From: Flaviflexus salsibiostraticola
GTDB taxonomy: Bacteria; Actinomycetota; Actinomycetes; Actinomycetales; Actinomycetaceae
DNA length: 64,000 nucleotides
Direction: 5' to 3'
NCBI RefSeq assembly: GCF_003952265.1
Contig: NZ_CP034438.1
Span: 248,001-312,000 of the forward strand
Part shown: positions 34,200 to 42,990 of the stretch, piece after piece
Position numbering within the stretch: position 1 is the stretch's first letter
Layout: every line of letters starts with the position of its first letter
Notes under the pieces: generated by a model
Seen by the model: only the letters and a program-made list of their open reading frames with translations
The model's database searches: none
Told to the model about the DNA's origin: nothing
Made by a program: the position numbers and the translations under genes

Positions 34200-34949
34200 T
34201 TAGTTTACAGTTCCTTGTTCTTGTCGGTGTCTGATCCGGTAGGAGGTTCCTTTCGTGGTCAGGACTTGGGCGTGGTGGACGAGCCGGTCGATGATGGCTG
34301 TCGCAATCGTCTCGTCGTGGAAGATCGTGGACCAGGACCCGAAAGCGAGGTTTGAGGTGATCAGGATGGATGATTGCTCGTATCGGTCCGAGATGAGCTG
34401 GAAGAACAGGTTCGCGGCTTCTGGCTCGATGGGGAGGTAGCCGAGCTCGTCGATGATGATGAGCTTGTAGCGGCGAATACGCCGCAGCTCTTTCGTCAGG
34501 TCTCCCTTGTTGTGAGCGGCAGTGAGCGACTGGATCCAGCCGGCTGCGGTGTCGAACAGGACCGGGATTCCGGCCCTGGTCGCGGCAATGCCGAGCCCGA
34601 TCGATATGTGAGTCTTCCCGGTGCCTGGTGGGCCGAGAAGGATCATGTTCTCCGCGTTGTGGATCCAGGTCGAGCGTGATGCTGCTTGAACGTCTGAGCG
34701 CAGGTGGGGCTGGTGATCGAAGGTGAAGTCCTCAATCGTCTTCATGGACGGGAAGTGTGCTCGTTTCCGTCGTATCTCGGCCCCAGATGCTTCCCGGGCG
34801 GTGACCTCGGCTTCCAAAACCGCGGCTAAGTACTCCTCGAACGTCCAGCCCTGTGCCCGCCCAGTGTCAGCCAGGCGAGCGAAAGAAGCTTGAATACGTG
34901 GTGCTTTCAACGCACTCGTGTAGTACGTGACGTCTTTGATCGCCTCCAT
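34200..34949 (-). CDS. istB: IS21 helper ATPase
   Basis: A 249-residue AAA+ ATPase related to DnaC that assists the IstA transposase in target selection. Walker A is LLGPPGTGKTHISIGLG (about residues 105-121) and Walker B is YKLIIIDELGYLP (about 164-176). ATG 34949 directly abuts the istA TAA (TAAATG), the usual tight istAB arrangement. Full length. Confidence 0.95.
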   Translation of the reverse strand: MEAIKDVTYYTSALKAPRIQASFARLADTGRAQGWTFEEYLAAVLEAEVTAREASGAEIRRKRAHFPSMKTIEDFTFDHQPHLRSDVQAASRSTWIHNAENMILLGPPGTGKTHISIGLGIAATRAGIPVLFDTAAGWIQSLTAAHNKGDLTKELRRIRRYKLIIIDELGYLPIEPEAANLFFQLISDRYEQSSILITSNLAFGSWSTIFHDETIATAIIDRLVHHAQVLTTKGTSYRIRHRQEQGTVN

Positions 34950-36155
34950 TTAGGCCACCTCGATGTCAAAGATCTGGTCATATACTGCCAGGTCCCCGCC
35001 CTGGACCGTCACTCCGTAGCCGGGCAGGCCCTGGCGCTGCTGAAAGGTCGCACGCAGCTTCCGAGCGGTCTCCACGTGGTCAGGGTCGGTCACCTGACCG
35101 CCGCTGCCCCAAAGACGCTCATGAGTCGTGATGACCTTCCCGCCCGTACTGACTTGGACCGTCGACAGGTCCATGGTGACGTCGATGCGGTGCCCGATCC
35201 ACCTGGGGTCAACACTGTAGGCGTTCGCGCCGATCTCGATGTAGTAGTCACGTCCCAACCGCGTCTGCACAGTCCACCTCGCTGCGGGATCAACCGGCGG
35301 CAACGCACCCATATGCTCGAGCTCGACGGTCAGGCCCTGGCCCCGAGTTTGGTCTTTCCCTCGTGGTTTCTTCCCTCGGATCACCTCGAGCCAGCCGGCG
35401 AGTTGAGCATTGAAATCCTTGGGACTGGCGAACGTCCGCCCGGGCAGGAACGAGGTTTCCAGGTAGGAGTTGAACCGTTCGACCACGCCCTTGGTCTCCG
35501 GGTCATAGGGTTTGGCTTGGACGAGCTTCACTCCGAGGGTTCCACAGAACTCCGCGACTTCCTGCCCGAGCTTGCCGTATCGTCCGATTCCGGCCTCGTT
35601 GTCCCACAATAGGCGTCGAGGAACCCTGCCAAAGGTGCTGATCCCGTCCCACATGCCCAACAGCAGGTCCGGGCGTTGCCGGCTCGGGATCATCAAGGCA
35701 ACGGGATACTTTGACCAGGCCAGGATCATCGTCAGCACAGGGAAGCGTGCCGTCTTGCCGTTCCCGATCGGGATATCAACATTGGGGAACCACAGGTCAC
35801 ACTGAGCCACATCCCCGATCTCCCACTCCAACCGGTCCGCAGGATCGAGACGTCGTGGCGCATACTCAGGACGGATCCGTGCCACATTCTGCCGCAAGGC
35901 CCTCTCCGAGTAAGGCCAGCCCACCCGCTCGCCGATCACCGAGGCCGGCATCGTCGGACACTCCTCCAGCAGCCACCGTATCCGGGCCTCATACTCCCCA
36001 AACTTCGTCGGTGTCCTCGTGCGGACATAACGCGGCGGCTGATCAGACTTCACCGCCCGATCCACCGTATTGCGTGAGATACCCAGCTCAGCAGCAATAC
36101 GAGCCTTCGGTACACCCTCGCGGGCAAGCACCCGGATCTTTTCCCAATCGTGCAT
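34950..36155 (-). CDS. istA: IS21 transposase
   Basis: A 401-residue DDE transposase. The N-terminal helix-turn-helix is in KARIAAELGISRNTVDRAV. The integrase core includes QCDLWFPNVDIP (first Asp), a second Asp in RRLLWDNEAG and the Glu in DPETKGVVERFNSYLE. The C-terminal beta-rich domain has ARWTVQTRLGRDYYIEIGA. ATG 36155 is chosen because GGAG precedes it at a suitable distance; ATG 36173 is an alternative adding six residues. Co-transcribed with istB. Confidence 0.95.
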   Translation of the reverse strand: MHDWEKIRVLAREGVPKARIAAELGISRNTVDRAVKSDQPPRYVRTRTPTKFGEYEARIRWLLEECPTMPASVIGERVGWPYSERALRQNVARIRPEYAPRRLDPADRLEWEIGDVAQCDLWFPNVDIPIGNGKTARFPVLTMILAWSKYPVALMIPSRQRPDLLLGMWDGISTFGRVPRRLLWDNEAGIGRYGKLGQEVAEFCGTLGVKLVQAKPYDPETKGVVERFNSYLETSFLPGRTFASPKDFNAQLAGWLEVIRGKKPRGKDQTRGQGLTVELEHMGALPPVDPAARWTVQTRLGRDYYIEIGANAYSVDPRWIGHRIDVTMDLSTVQVSTGGKVITTHERLWGSGGQVTDPDHVETARKLRATFQQRQGLPGYGVTVQGGDLAVYDQIFDIEVA

Positions 36156-36747
36156 TGAAATCACACTCCACATCGTTAATCGAAGTGCTCACTTTTCAAA
36201 TGCCGAAACTGCTCACTTTTCAACTGCCGCCGACAGGGACTGATCAATCGAGCGGCGACATCCGATCGCGAGGGCACTCGCACCAAGCGATATCAGCCCC
36301 GGCTCGGGGTGGGATAATACCTGCACACCGTCATTGACGACCACTCTCGTGTGGCCTACATCGAGATCTGCGAAGACGAGAAAGCTGCGACCGCGATCGG
36401 GGTACTCACTCGCGCGGTGGCGTGGTTCGCCGAGCGGGGCGTCACCGTCGAGAGAGTGCTCTCCGATAACGGTTCCGCCTACCGATCACACGCCTGGCGC
36501 GATGCGTGTCGAGACCTGGCGATCGTGCCCAAGCGGACCCGGCCCTATCGGCCGCAGACGAACGGGAAGATCGAACGCTTCCATCGCACCCTTGCCGATG
36601 GATGGGCCTACGCCCGGTTCTACACCTCAGAAACCGAGCGGCGGGACGCGCTTCCCGGATGGCTGCACTTCTATAATCACCACAGGCACCACTCCGCAAT
36701 CAGGGCCACACCCATCAGCAGACTGAACAACCTCCCCGGACAGTACA

Positions 36748-36753
36748 TCTAGC
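36748..36753. repeat. TCTAGC target copy shared between elements A and B
   Basis: The single TCTAGC between the two elements supplies TAG to both transposase frames, one on each strand (CTAG is palindromic). Confidence 0.85.
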
Positions 36754-37735
36754 TGTACTGTCCGGGGAGGTTGGTTAAGCGGGTGATTGGGGCGAGCCTG
36801 TCGCAGGCTGTGTGGGGTCGGTGATGATTATAGTGATGCAGCCATCCTGGTAGGGCGTCTCGTCGCTCGGTTTCTGAGGTGTAGCAGCGGGCGTAGCCCC
36901 ACCCGTCTGCCAGGGTGCGGTGGAAGCGCTCGATCTTCCCGTTGGTCTGGGGTCGGTACGGGCGGGTCCGTTTTGCTGTGATCTTCAGCCTGGCGCAGGT
37001 TTCGCGCCATAGTATCGAGCGGTAGGCCGGACCGTTGTCGGAGAGCACTCTTTCGACGGTGACGCCTCGGGTGTTGAACCAGGCTGTGGCCCGCTCCAAC
37101 ACCCCGACGGCAGTGAGAGCGGTTTCATCATTGTGGACTTCGGCGTAGGCGACGCGGGAGTAGTCATCGATGACGGTGTGGACGAAGGCGTGGCCCATCT
37201 TCGGGTTGTGGTGGTGGTTGCGGGCCTTGTCCGGCGTTGCTATGCGGTTGCGGCCTCCCTGTTGGCGACCGACGAAGCGCCAGCCGCCGCCATCGGGGAT
37301 GTTGCCGAGCTTCTTCACATCGACGTGAATCATCGAGCCGGGGTGGGGGTGTTCATAGCGGCGCACCGGCTCCCCGGTGGCGCGATCCATATGGGCGAGT
37401 CGGTTCAGCCGGCAGTGGCGCAGGATCTGATGAACGGTCGAGGGTGCCAGCCCGACCCGGACGGCCAGCTGGACCGGCCCTTCCCGCAGCCGCAGCCGCA
37501 GGCTCACGATTCGTCTTCTGATCTTCAGCGGGGTCTGGTAGGGAGAGGTCTTCGGGCGAGAGGAACGGTCCTGCATGGACTCACCAGCCCGGTAGCGGTC
37601 GGCCCAGCGTTTGACCGTCGGCCAGGAGCATTGGAACCGAGCCGCGACCTCGGCAATCGGCACCTGCTGGTCGACGACGAGCCGGGCGACGGTCAAACGG
37701 GCGCGAGGGGTCAGGGCTGCATTAGCGTGGGACAT
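36749..37735 (-). CDS. IS481-like transposase of element B (intact)
   Basis: A 328-residue DDE transposase. The N-terminal helix-turn-helix region is VDQQVPIAEVAARFQCSWPT. The rve core has SMIHVDVKKLGNIPDGGG (first Asp), ERVLSDNGPAYRS (second Asp) and NGKIERFHRTLADGW (Glu). No break is seen, so this is the only intact IS481-like transposase in the window and could mobilise the others in trans. The stop codon TAG (36749-36751) lies in the TCTAGC target outside the element; the element itself ends ...CAGTACA without a stop in this frame. Confidence 0.93.
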   Translation of the reverse strand: MSHANAALTPRARLTVARLVVDQQVPIAEVAARFQCSWPTVKRWADRYRAGESMQDRSSRPKTSPYQTPLKIRRRIVSLRLRLREGPVQLAVRVGLAPSTVHQILRHCRLNRLAHMDRATGEPVRRYEHPHPGSMIHVDVKKLGNIPDGGGWRFVGRQQGGRNRIATPDKARNHHHNPKMGHAFVHTVIDDYSRVAYAEVHNDETALTAVGVLERATAWFNTRGVTVERVLSDNGPAYRSILWRETCARLKITAKRTRPYRPQTNGKIERFHRTLADGWGYARCYTSETERRDALPGWLHHYNHHRPHTACDRLAPITRLTNLPGQYS

Positions 37736-37858
37736 ACGGAGGGCCTTCCTCGGAGTGCTGGTTTCGCAACTCCCACTCAACCGCGGAAGGCCCTCCCTTC
37801 ACGTCACAAGTCAGCGCGTGTCATCGCACTGCCTCAACCAACCTGTCCGGTCAGTACA
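36754..37858 (-). mobile_element. IS481-like element B (complete)
   Basis: A 1105-bp element with matched ends TGTACTGTCCGGGGAGGTTGG at the left and, inverted, TGTACTGACCGGACAGGTTGG at the right. It is flanked by TCTAGC at 36748-36753 and 37859-37864. It sits directly against element A, sharing one target copy. The transposase is intact. Confidence 0.92.
37738..37796 (-). promoter_or_regulatory. Fold-back hairpin in the element B transposase leader
   Basis: A 12-bp inverted repeat (37738-37749 with 37785-37796) ends two bases before the transposase ATG at 37735. The GGAAGG ribosome site lies in the proximal arm. It resembles the leader hairpin of element A although the sequence differs. Confidence 0.45.
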
Positions 37859-37864
37859 TCTAGC
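37859..37864. repeat. TCTAGC target copy, right of element B
   Basis: Third copy of the target at this locus. It provides the stop codon (complement of CTA at 37860-37862) of the HAD gene. Confidence 0.85.
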
Positions 37865-38519
37865 CCCGCTCCGACCAGGGGTTGGCGGGGGTCTCCACAT
37901 CCGCCGAGAACAGGGGCAGCAGCTCGGCGAGGCGCGTGACCGTCCGATACTCCGACTGCTCGCCCGTCACGGCGGTGCTGACGAGAAGGATCGGCGTGAC
38001 GCCGGCAGCCTGCGCGGCCTCACAGTCGATCTCGCGGTCGCCGATGGCGATGCAGTCCTCTGCTCGCAGGCCATTGCGCTCGAGGGCAACGGTGATCATC
38101 GTCGGGTCGGGTTTGCGCGGGTAGCCGTCGGACGTCGAGATGATGTCATCGAACGTCAGCCCCGTGGTGGAGATCAGCTGTTCGGCGGACTCGCGGTCGC
38201 GGTGCGTGACGATGATGTTCCTGCCGCGGCCCTGCCGGCAGGCCTGCACAAGCTCTTCGGCGCCATCCATGAGCGGGGCGGGGTCGGCGAGCCACCCCTC
38301 CTTCACCAGTTCGTAGGAATCCTCGAACGCGACAGGCGGAATACCGGTACGGGCCGAGAGCGCCTCGATCGCGTGCCCGCGACTGACCCGGGTGAGCCTG
38401 CCGATCTCATCGATGTCGATCTCATGCGCGCCTTGGGCTGTCACGCGCGCGAAGGCAGAGTCGACGTACGGATAGGTGTCGAAGAGCGTTCCGCCCATGT
38501 CCCAGAGAATCGAAGTCAT
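37860..38519 (-). CDS. HAD-superfamily hydrolase, variant motif I
   Basis: A 219-residue HAD-IA type phosphatase-like protein. Motif I reads ILWDMGGTLFDT: the nucleophile Asp (D7) is present, but the second Asp of the usual DxD is Gly. Motif II is NIIVTHRD, motif III Lys is in YPRKPDPTM, and motif IV is CIAIGDREIDC. Loss of the general acid/base suggests altered chemistry or weak activity; DMGGT proteins do occur in this superfamily. Substrate unknown. Its TAG stop lies inside TCTAGC, the IS target. The ATG is preceded by CATAGT six bases upstream. Confidence 0.85.
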   Translation of the reverse strand: MTSILWDMGGTLFDTYPYVDSAFARVTAQGAHEIDIDEIGRLTRVSRGHAIEALSARTGIPPVAFEDSYELVKEGWLADPAPLMDGAEELVQACRQGRGRNIIVTHRDRESAEQLISTTGLTFDDIISTSDGYPRKPDPTMITVALERNGLRAEDCIAIGDREIDCEAAQAAGVTPILLVSTAVTGEQSEYRTVTRLAELLPLFSADVETPANPWSERG

Positions 38520-38566
38520 ACACCAACTATGGCAGACATGCGGCGTACGTCACAGTGGTGGGGTGT

Positions 38567-38610
38567 GTGTCATTGTCGGCCTCTGCGAGCGAGCAGGCCG
38601 ACAATGACAC
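38567..38610 (-). terminator. Hairpin after parC
   Basis: A perfect 16-bp stem (38567-38582 with 38595-38610) with a 12-base loop begins 17 bases after the parC stop. There is no U tract. It may also insulate the HAD gene promoter. Confidence 0.6.
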
Positions 38611-38627
38611 GGGACGGTCGACGAGAC

Positions 38628-41036
38628 TCAGCCGATGCCACCGATGATCGCGGTCAGCATGGTGCCCGACGCGTCGCGCTTCTCATTCGTCTCGGGCAGG
38701 TCGATCGGCTGCCCACCGGCCCCAACGGCACGGGGACCGATGCCGACCCAGGCGAGGGCGAGCATGTCCTCGCCGCGCAGGAAGCGGTGGCAGCGCACGC
38801 CGAGCGTGGCCCTGCCCTTGACGGGGAATCGATCGAGGGGCGTGACCTTGACCGAACCGGTCTGAGTGCCGGGCAACGCGTCGAACGAGCCCGTGATAGT
38901 CACCACCTCGGCCTCCGACACGTGGTCCTCAGCGACGATTCCGAGAGCTCGGACGACGGTGCTCTCCGCGAGCTTGATGCCGGCGACGCCCTGACCGGTG
39001 CGCCCCTGCGGGCGCACGAGGCCGGCATTGAAGCGGAGCAGGTACGCATCCGAGGAGATGAGCACCATCTGAGTGTCATCGGACGCGTGGCCGACTCCGA
39101 CCACGGTGTCTCCCTCGGTCAGGGTGATGATCGACCACGAGTCCATCTTCGGGTGGGTCGGGGTAACACGCTTGACCCGACCGAGTGCGGTCGCGACAGC
39201 GATGGGGTCGGCGTCCTCCTCGAGGGAGATGAGACCGATCGGATCTGCACCCGCTGGAATGAGCTCACGCAGCGGAACCCCGCCCGCGAGGGAGGCAGAG
39301 CCGGGCGGCAGAGCCGGCGTGTCGACGACTTCGAGGCGATGAACCTCGCCGGACGCGGTGACAACACCGATCTGCGAGCGGGTTGTGGCCCGAACTGCCG
39401 AGGCGATGGCGTCGTGTGACTGTCTGCTGTCACGACCGGGCGGCTCTGCGGAGCGCGCGACGAGCCCTGTCGCAGACAGAAGGACGTGGCAGGGCTCGTC
39501 ATTCACCTCGACGTCCCCGACCGGCGTCTGCTCCTTGCCGTCGGACTCGAGGAGAATCGTGCGTCGCGGCGTGGCGAACTGGGTCGCCACATCGGCGAGC
39601 TCGCTCGACACGAGCTGGTGCAGCCGCTCCTCGGAGGCGAGGATCTCCTCGAGCTCGGCGATCGCCGTGAGCAGTTCGTCGCGCTCCGCCTCGAGCTCGA
39701 GACGGGAGAACTTCGTCAGCCTGCGCAGGCGGAGCTCGAGGATGTAGTCGGCCTGAACCTCGCTGAGGTCGAACACCGACATGAGTCGGTCCCGGGCCGC
39801 CGCCGTGTCATCTGAGCTGCGGATGACGGCGATGACCTCGTCGATGTCGAGGATGGCGATGAGGAGGCCCTCGACGAGGTGGAGTCGGTCCTTGGCCCGG
39901 CCCAGGCGGAACGCGCTTCTGCGGCGCGTCACGTCGATGCGGTGATCGACGAACACCCGGAGGAGCGGAAGGAGACCCAGCGTCTGCGGCTTGCCCTCGA
40001 CGAGGGCGACGTTGTTGATGCCGAACGTCTCCTCCATCGGAGTGAGCTTGAACAGCTTGGCGAGGACAGCATCGGGATTGACCGTGTTCTTCAGCTCGAT
40101 GACGAGCCTCAGTCCGTGGTGCCGGTCTGTGAGGTTCTGGACGGCGGTGATGCCCTCGATCTTCTTCGCCTGGACCGCCGCCTTGATCTTCTCGATCACC
40201 TTCTCCGCACCGATCTGGTAGGGGAGCTCCGTGACGACGATCGCCTTCTTCCGGGCGGTCACGTTCTCGATCCGCGTCGTCGCCCGCGTGCGGAACAGCC
40301 CACGCCCATTCTCGTAGGCGTCACGGATCCCAGTCAGGCCGACGATCTTGCCTCCCTCCGGCAGATCGGGTCCGGGGATGAAGCGCATGATGTCCTCAAG
40401 CGTCGCGTCCGGATGGGCGAGGAGGTGCCGAGCCCCTGCGACGACCTCGCCCAGATTGTGGGGAGGCATATTGGTCGCCATGCCGACGGCGATGCCGGCG
40501 GCGCCATTGACGAGGAGGCTGGGGATCGCGGCGGGGAGGACCTCCGGCTGCATGTAGGAGTTGTCGTAGTTCGGGACCATGTCGACGGTGTCCTCGTCGA
40601 GATCCTTTGTCATGGCCAGCGCCGCTGTCGTCAGGCGCACCTCCGTGTACCGGGAGGCGGCGGGCCCGTCGTCGAGGGAGCCGAAGTTGCCGTGCCCGTC
40701 GATGAGGGGCAGGCGCTGGACGAAGGGCTGCGCGAGACGGACCATCGTCTCGTAGATCGCTGAATCGCCATGGGGGTGCAGCTTGCCCATGACCTCGCCG
40801 ACAACGCGAGATGACTTGACGTAGCCGCGCTCGGGCCGCAGGCCCATCTCGCCCATCTGGTAGAGGATCCGGCGCTGAACCGGCTTGAGACCATCGCGCG
40901 CGTCCGGCAGGGCGCGCGAATAGATCACCGAATAGGCGTATTCGAGAAATGATCCCTTCATCTCCTCCGACACGTCGATATCGACGATGTTCTCGGCGAT
41001 CGCCTCATGCGGGGGAGTGTTCCTGGTTGGTGCCAT
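38628..41036 (-). CDS. parC: DNA topoisomerase IV subunit A (type IIA, GyrA-like)
   Basis: An 802-residue DNA cleavage subunit partnering ParE. The active-site tyrosine is in [10 protein letters not shown] (about residue 129). The quinolone-determining region reads [10 protein letters not shown] with Ser and Glu at the positions that are mutated in resistant strains, so it looks wild type. The C-terminal third forms a beta-pinwheel (repeats such as [17 protein letters not shown] and [16 protein letters not shown]). ATG 41036 has GGGAG nine bases upstream. Orientation is opposite to parE, with the GNAT genes, IS nest and HAD gene in between. Confidence 0.95.
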   Translation of the reverse strand: MAPTRNTPPHEAIAENIVDIDVSEEMKGSFLEYAYSVIYSRALPDARDGLKPVQRRILYQMGEMGLRPERGYVKSSRVVGEVMGKLHPHGDSAIYETMVRLAQPFVQRLPLIDGHGNFGSLDDGPAASRYTEVRLTTAALAMTKDLDEDTVDMVPNYDNSYMQPEVLPAAIPSLLVNGAAGIAVGMATNMPPHNLGEVVAGARHLLAHPDATLEDIMRFIPGPDLPEGGKIVGLTGIRDAYENGRGLFRTRATTRIENVTARKKAIVVTELPYQIGAEKVIEKIKAAVQAKKIEGITAVQNLTDRHHGLRLVIELKNTVNPDAVLAKLFKLTPMEETFGINNVALVEGKPQTLGLLPLLRVFVDHRIDVTRRRSAFRLGRAKDRLHLVEGLLIAILDIDEVIAVIRSSDDTAAARDRLMSVFDLSEVQADYILELRLRRLTKFSRLELEAERDELLTAIAELEEILASEERLHQLVSSELADVATQFATPRRTILLESDGKEQTPVGDVEVNDEPCHVLLSATGLVARSAEPPGRDSRQSHDAIASAVRATTRSQIGVVTASGEVHRLEVVDTPALPPGSASLAGGVPLRELIPAGADPIGLISLEEDADPIAVATALGRVKRVTPTHPKMDSWSIITLTEGDTVVGVGHASDDTQMVLISSDAYLLRFNAGLVRPQGRTGQGVAGIKLAESTVVRALGIVAEDHVSEAEVVTITGSFDALPGTQTGSVKVTPLDRFPVKGRATLGVRCHRFLRGEDMLALAWVGIGPRAVGAGGQPIDLPETNEKRDASGTMLTAIIGGIG

Positions 41037-41106
41037 TCGAGTATTCTCCCACGACCAGCGAGGTGAACCCTACATGCGGCGCGCGAGAGTGGACACGATC
41101 ACCCGG

Positions 41107-41112
41107 TAGGAT
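41107..41112 (+). promoter_or_regulatory. -10 hexamer for the phosphatase gene at 41120
   Basis: TAGGAT ends seven bases before the ATG at 41120, a leaderless layout. Confidence 0.45.
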
Positions 41113-41119
41113 TGCCGTC

Positions 41120-42226
41120 ATGACCTCGACACTGACGGACGTCCTCGCCGGTGCTGTCGGCGCACTCGGCTGTGAGCTCGAGGGGCTCGATACGCACGGC
41201 TCGACGAGGCGCCTCGGCCTGCCGGATGCGCGGCGCTTCATCGTCGTCCTCGTCGACGGTCTCGGCCACCATAACCTTGCCTCCCGCTCGGGGCACGCAC
41301 CCTTCCTCCGTCGTCGCATGGCTGACCGGCCCGACCCGATCACGACTGTCTCACCATCGACCACGGCCGCGGCGGTGACGGGCCTCGGCACGGCGCTGCC
41401 TCCGGGGCAGACTGCGATGGCAGGCTATTCGCTGCGCGACCCCAGCACAGGAGAACCCTTCAACCTCATCTCCTGGAACACCGACCTGCGCGCGGAGGAC
41501 TGGCAGCGCCGGGACACGATCGGAGAGCGGCTCGAGCGCGTCGGCCGGGAGCTCGCCGTTGTCCAACCCGCCAAGTTCCTCGGCACGGGACTGACGAATG
41601 CCGCCTGGCGCGGTGGCCTGCCCATCGTCGGCGAGAGCCTCGCCGATCGGGTCGACGCCGCGATCGCTGCGCTTGAGCGCACCGATTCCGTCTACCTCTA
41701 TTGGGGCGAGCTCGACCATGTCGGCCACGGCCGCGGGTGGCAGTCGGAGGCCTGGACGGGCGAGCTGGAGATGCTCGATGCCGAACTGTCCCGCCTTGCA
41801 CGACTCGCCCCTCCCGACACCCTCATCATCGTCACCGCCGACCACGGCATGATCGACGTCGAGGAGCGGATCGACGTCGCCCACGTTGCGCAGCTGTCCG
41901 AGGGCGTCGATCTCATCGCGGGAGAGGAGCGCGCCGCCCAGATCTACACCCGCGATCCGGAGGGGCTTGCGGCGCGCTGGCGCGATCACCTCGGCGACCG
42001 GGCCCGTGTCATGACGAAGGCCGAATGGATATCATCGGGACTTCTCGGGGACGTGACAGACCAGACCGCGTCCGCGATCGGCGACGTCGTCGCCTTCGCG
42101 AACGGCCGACTCGGCATCGGCGATTCGCGGTTCATGAGCGCGGGAGCGCTCAGCATCACGGGCCTCCATGGCTCGCTGACAGAGGAGGAGATGCTGGTGC
42201 CCTGCCTGATCGAGGTGACATCGTGA
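41120..42226 (+). CDS. Alkaline phosphatase / nucleotide pyrophosphatase family protein
   Basis: A 368-residue metal-dependent phosphohydrolase. It begins the fold with FIVVLVDGLGHHN (metal Asp, about residue 46), has the nucleophile Thr in VSPSTTAAAVTGLG (about 78-91), then YWGELDHVGHG and the metal cluster IVTADHGMID. No signal peptide is seen, so it is probably cytoplasmic. Substrate unknown (phosphodiester or phosphomonoester). The start at 41120 rather than further upstream is supported by the family start and by TAGGAT seven bases before. Its stop overlaps thymidine kinase as GTGA. Confidence 0.9.
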   Translation: MTSTLTDVLAGAVGALGCELEGLDTHGSTRRLGLPDARRFIVVLVDGLGHHNLASRSGHAPFLRRRMADRPDPITTVSPSTTAAAVTGLGTALPPGQTAMAGYSLRDPSTGEPFNLISWNTDLRAEDWQRRDTIGERLERVGRELAVVQPAKFLGTGLTNAAWRGGLPIVGESLADRVDAAIAALERTDSVYLYWGELDHVGHGRGWQSEAWTGELEMLDAELSRLARLAPPDTLIIVTADHGMIDVEERIDVAHVAQLSEGVDLIAGEERAAQIYTRDPEGLAARWRDHLGDRARVMTKAEWISSGLLGDVTDQTASAIGDVVAFANGRLGIGDSRFMSAGALSITGLHGSLTEEEMLVPCLIEVTS

Positions 42227-42864
42227 GCGAGCTTGTGTTCTTCTCGGGGACGATGGACTGCGGCAAGTCGACGCTGGCCCTCCAACTCGCCTACAACCGG
42301 CGAGCCCGTGGCCTCGAGGGGCTCATCTTCTCCCGCAACGACCGAGCGGGCGAGGGGAGGCTCTCGTCCCGCCTCGGGCTCGATGTGGCCGCCATCGAGG
42401 TTGAGCCCGATACGGATATCTGGAGGCTCATCACCGATCGTCGCATGGCCGGCGAGAAGGTCGACTTCATCGTCTGCGATGAGGTCCAGTTCTATTCCAT
42501 CGACCAGGTCGAGCAGCTCGCCCGAATCGTCGACGAGATCGGCACCGACGTGTTCGGGTTTGGCATCACCACCGACTTCCGAGCCCGGCTCTTCCCGGGG
42601 TCGGCGAGGATGATGGAGCTGGCCGACAGGGTCGAGCGTCTCCAGGTCGAAGCGCTCTGCTGGTGTGGGGCGCGGGCGACCCACAATGCTCGGACGGTCA
42701 ACGGCATCATGGTGACCGAGGGGGAGCAGATCGTCGTCGGCGACACCGGGACGGACGATCTGGTCGGCTACGAAGTGCTCTGCCGTAAGCACCACATGAA
42801 GTCGATGACGGCGAAATCCGCCGAGGCCACACCCTACTCGGAGGACACACTGCCGCTCAGATGA
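42223..42864 (+). CDS. tdk: Thymidine kinase (type II)
   Basis: A 213-residue salvage enzyme phosphorylating thymidine with ATP. The P-loop is FFSGTMDCGKSTLALQL (about residues 6-22), Walker B-like FIVCDEVQFYS includes the catalytic Glu region, and the C-terminal lasso carries zinc ligands in LCWCGARATHNAR and LCRKHH. GTG overlaps the upstream stop by four bases. It is notable that the dUTPase gene often found in the following conserved block is absent. Confidence 0.96.
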   Translation: MSELVFFSGTMDCGKSTLALQLAYNRRARGLEGLIFSRNDRAGEGRLSSRLGLDVAAIEVEPDTDIWRLITDRRMAGEKVDFIVCDEVQFYSIDQVEQLARIVDEIGTDVFGFGITTDFRARLFPGSARMMELADRVERLQVEALCWCGARATHNARTVNGIMVTEGEQIVVGDTGTDDLVGYEVLCRKHHMKSMTAKSAEATPYSEDTLPLR

Positions 42865-42990
42865 GCGGGCGTCGCCCGATCATGAGATCGAGGCCGCGGC
42901 ACTCACCGATATCGCTGCGGCAGACGCGCGCACCTCACGAGCCGGTCAATCCCGGCGACCGAATCTCAGTCGCACCTCCAGCCCGACGCG

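Larger units (their letters stand above)
34147..36235 (-). mobile_element. IS21-family insertion sequence
   Basis: A 2089-bp element carrying istA and istB on the minus strand. Terminal inverted repeats begin TGTCGGCGGCAGTTGAA (17 matches). The istA-proximal end has two copies of TTGAAAAGTGAGCA, the multiple terminal repeats typical of IS21. It is bounded by a 5-bp duplication GGGAC. Both genes look intact, so it may be active. Confidence 0.92.
33546..36747 (+). mobile_element. IS481-like element A, interrupted by an IS21-type element
   Basis: The element spans TGTGATGTCC... to ...CAGTACA and is flanked by TCTAGC on both sides. Without the inserted IS21-type element (34147-36235) and its 5-base duplication it is 1108 bp, the size of the other two copies. 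The left end is of one type (TGTGATGTCCAGG) while the right 19 bases equal the end of element B, so the ends are mismatched. The transposase is broken. Family assignment rests on the DDE transposase, TGT...ACA ends and the NCTAGN-type target known for IS481. Confidence 0.85.
33660..36752 (+). pseudogene. Transposase of element A, disrupted
   Basis: The N-terminal part (33660-34146) carries the helix-turn-helix region and the first catalytic Asp region (SLIHVDVTKFGRIPDGGG), up to GRQQG. It is then cut by the IS21-type element and resumes at 36241 (LINRAATSDRE). The resumed part has a 3-base insertion relative to the copy at 56 kb that creates an in-frame TAA (36315-36317). The C-terminal rve part (IDDHSRVAYIEI, LSDNGSAYRSH, NGKIERFHRTLADGW) continues to a TAG at 36750-36752 that lies in the flanking target duplication. 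The gene is therefore doubly inactive. Confidence 0.88.

Noticed and set aside
33546..37858. Composite transposon formed by elements A and B
   Set aside because: The elements abut with a single shared target copy and enclose no cargo gene; two independent insertions at TCTAGC explain the structure.
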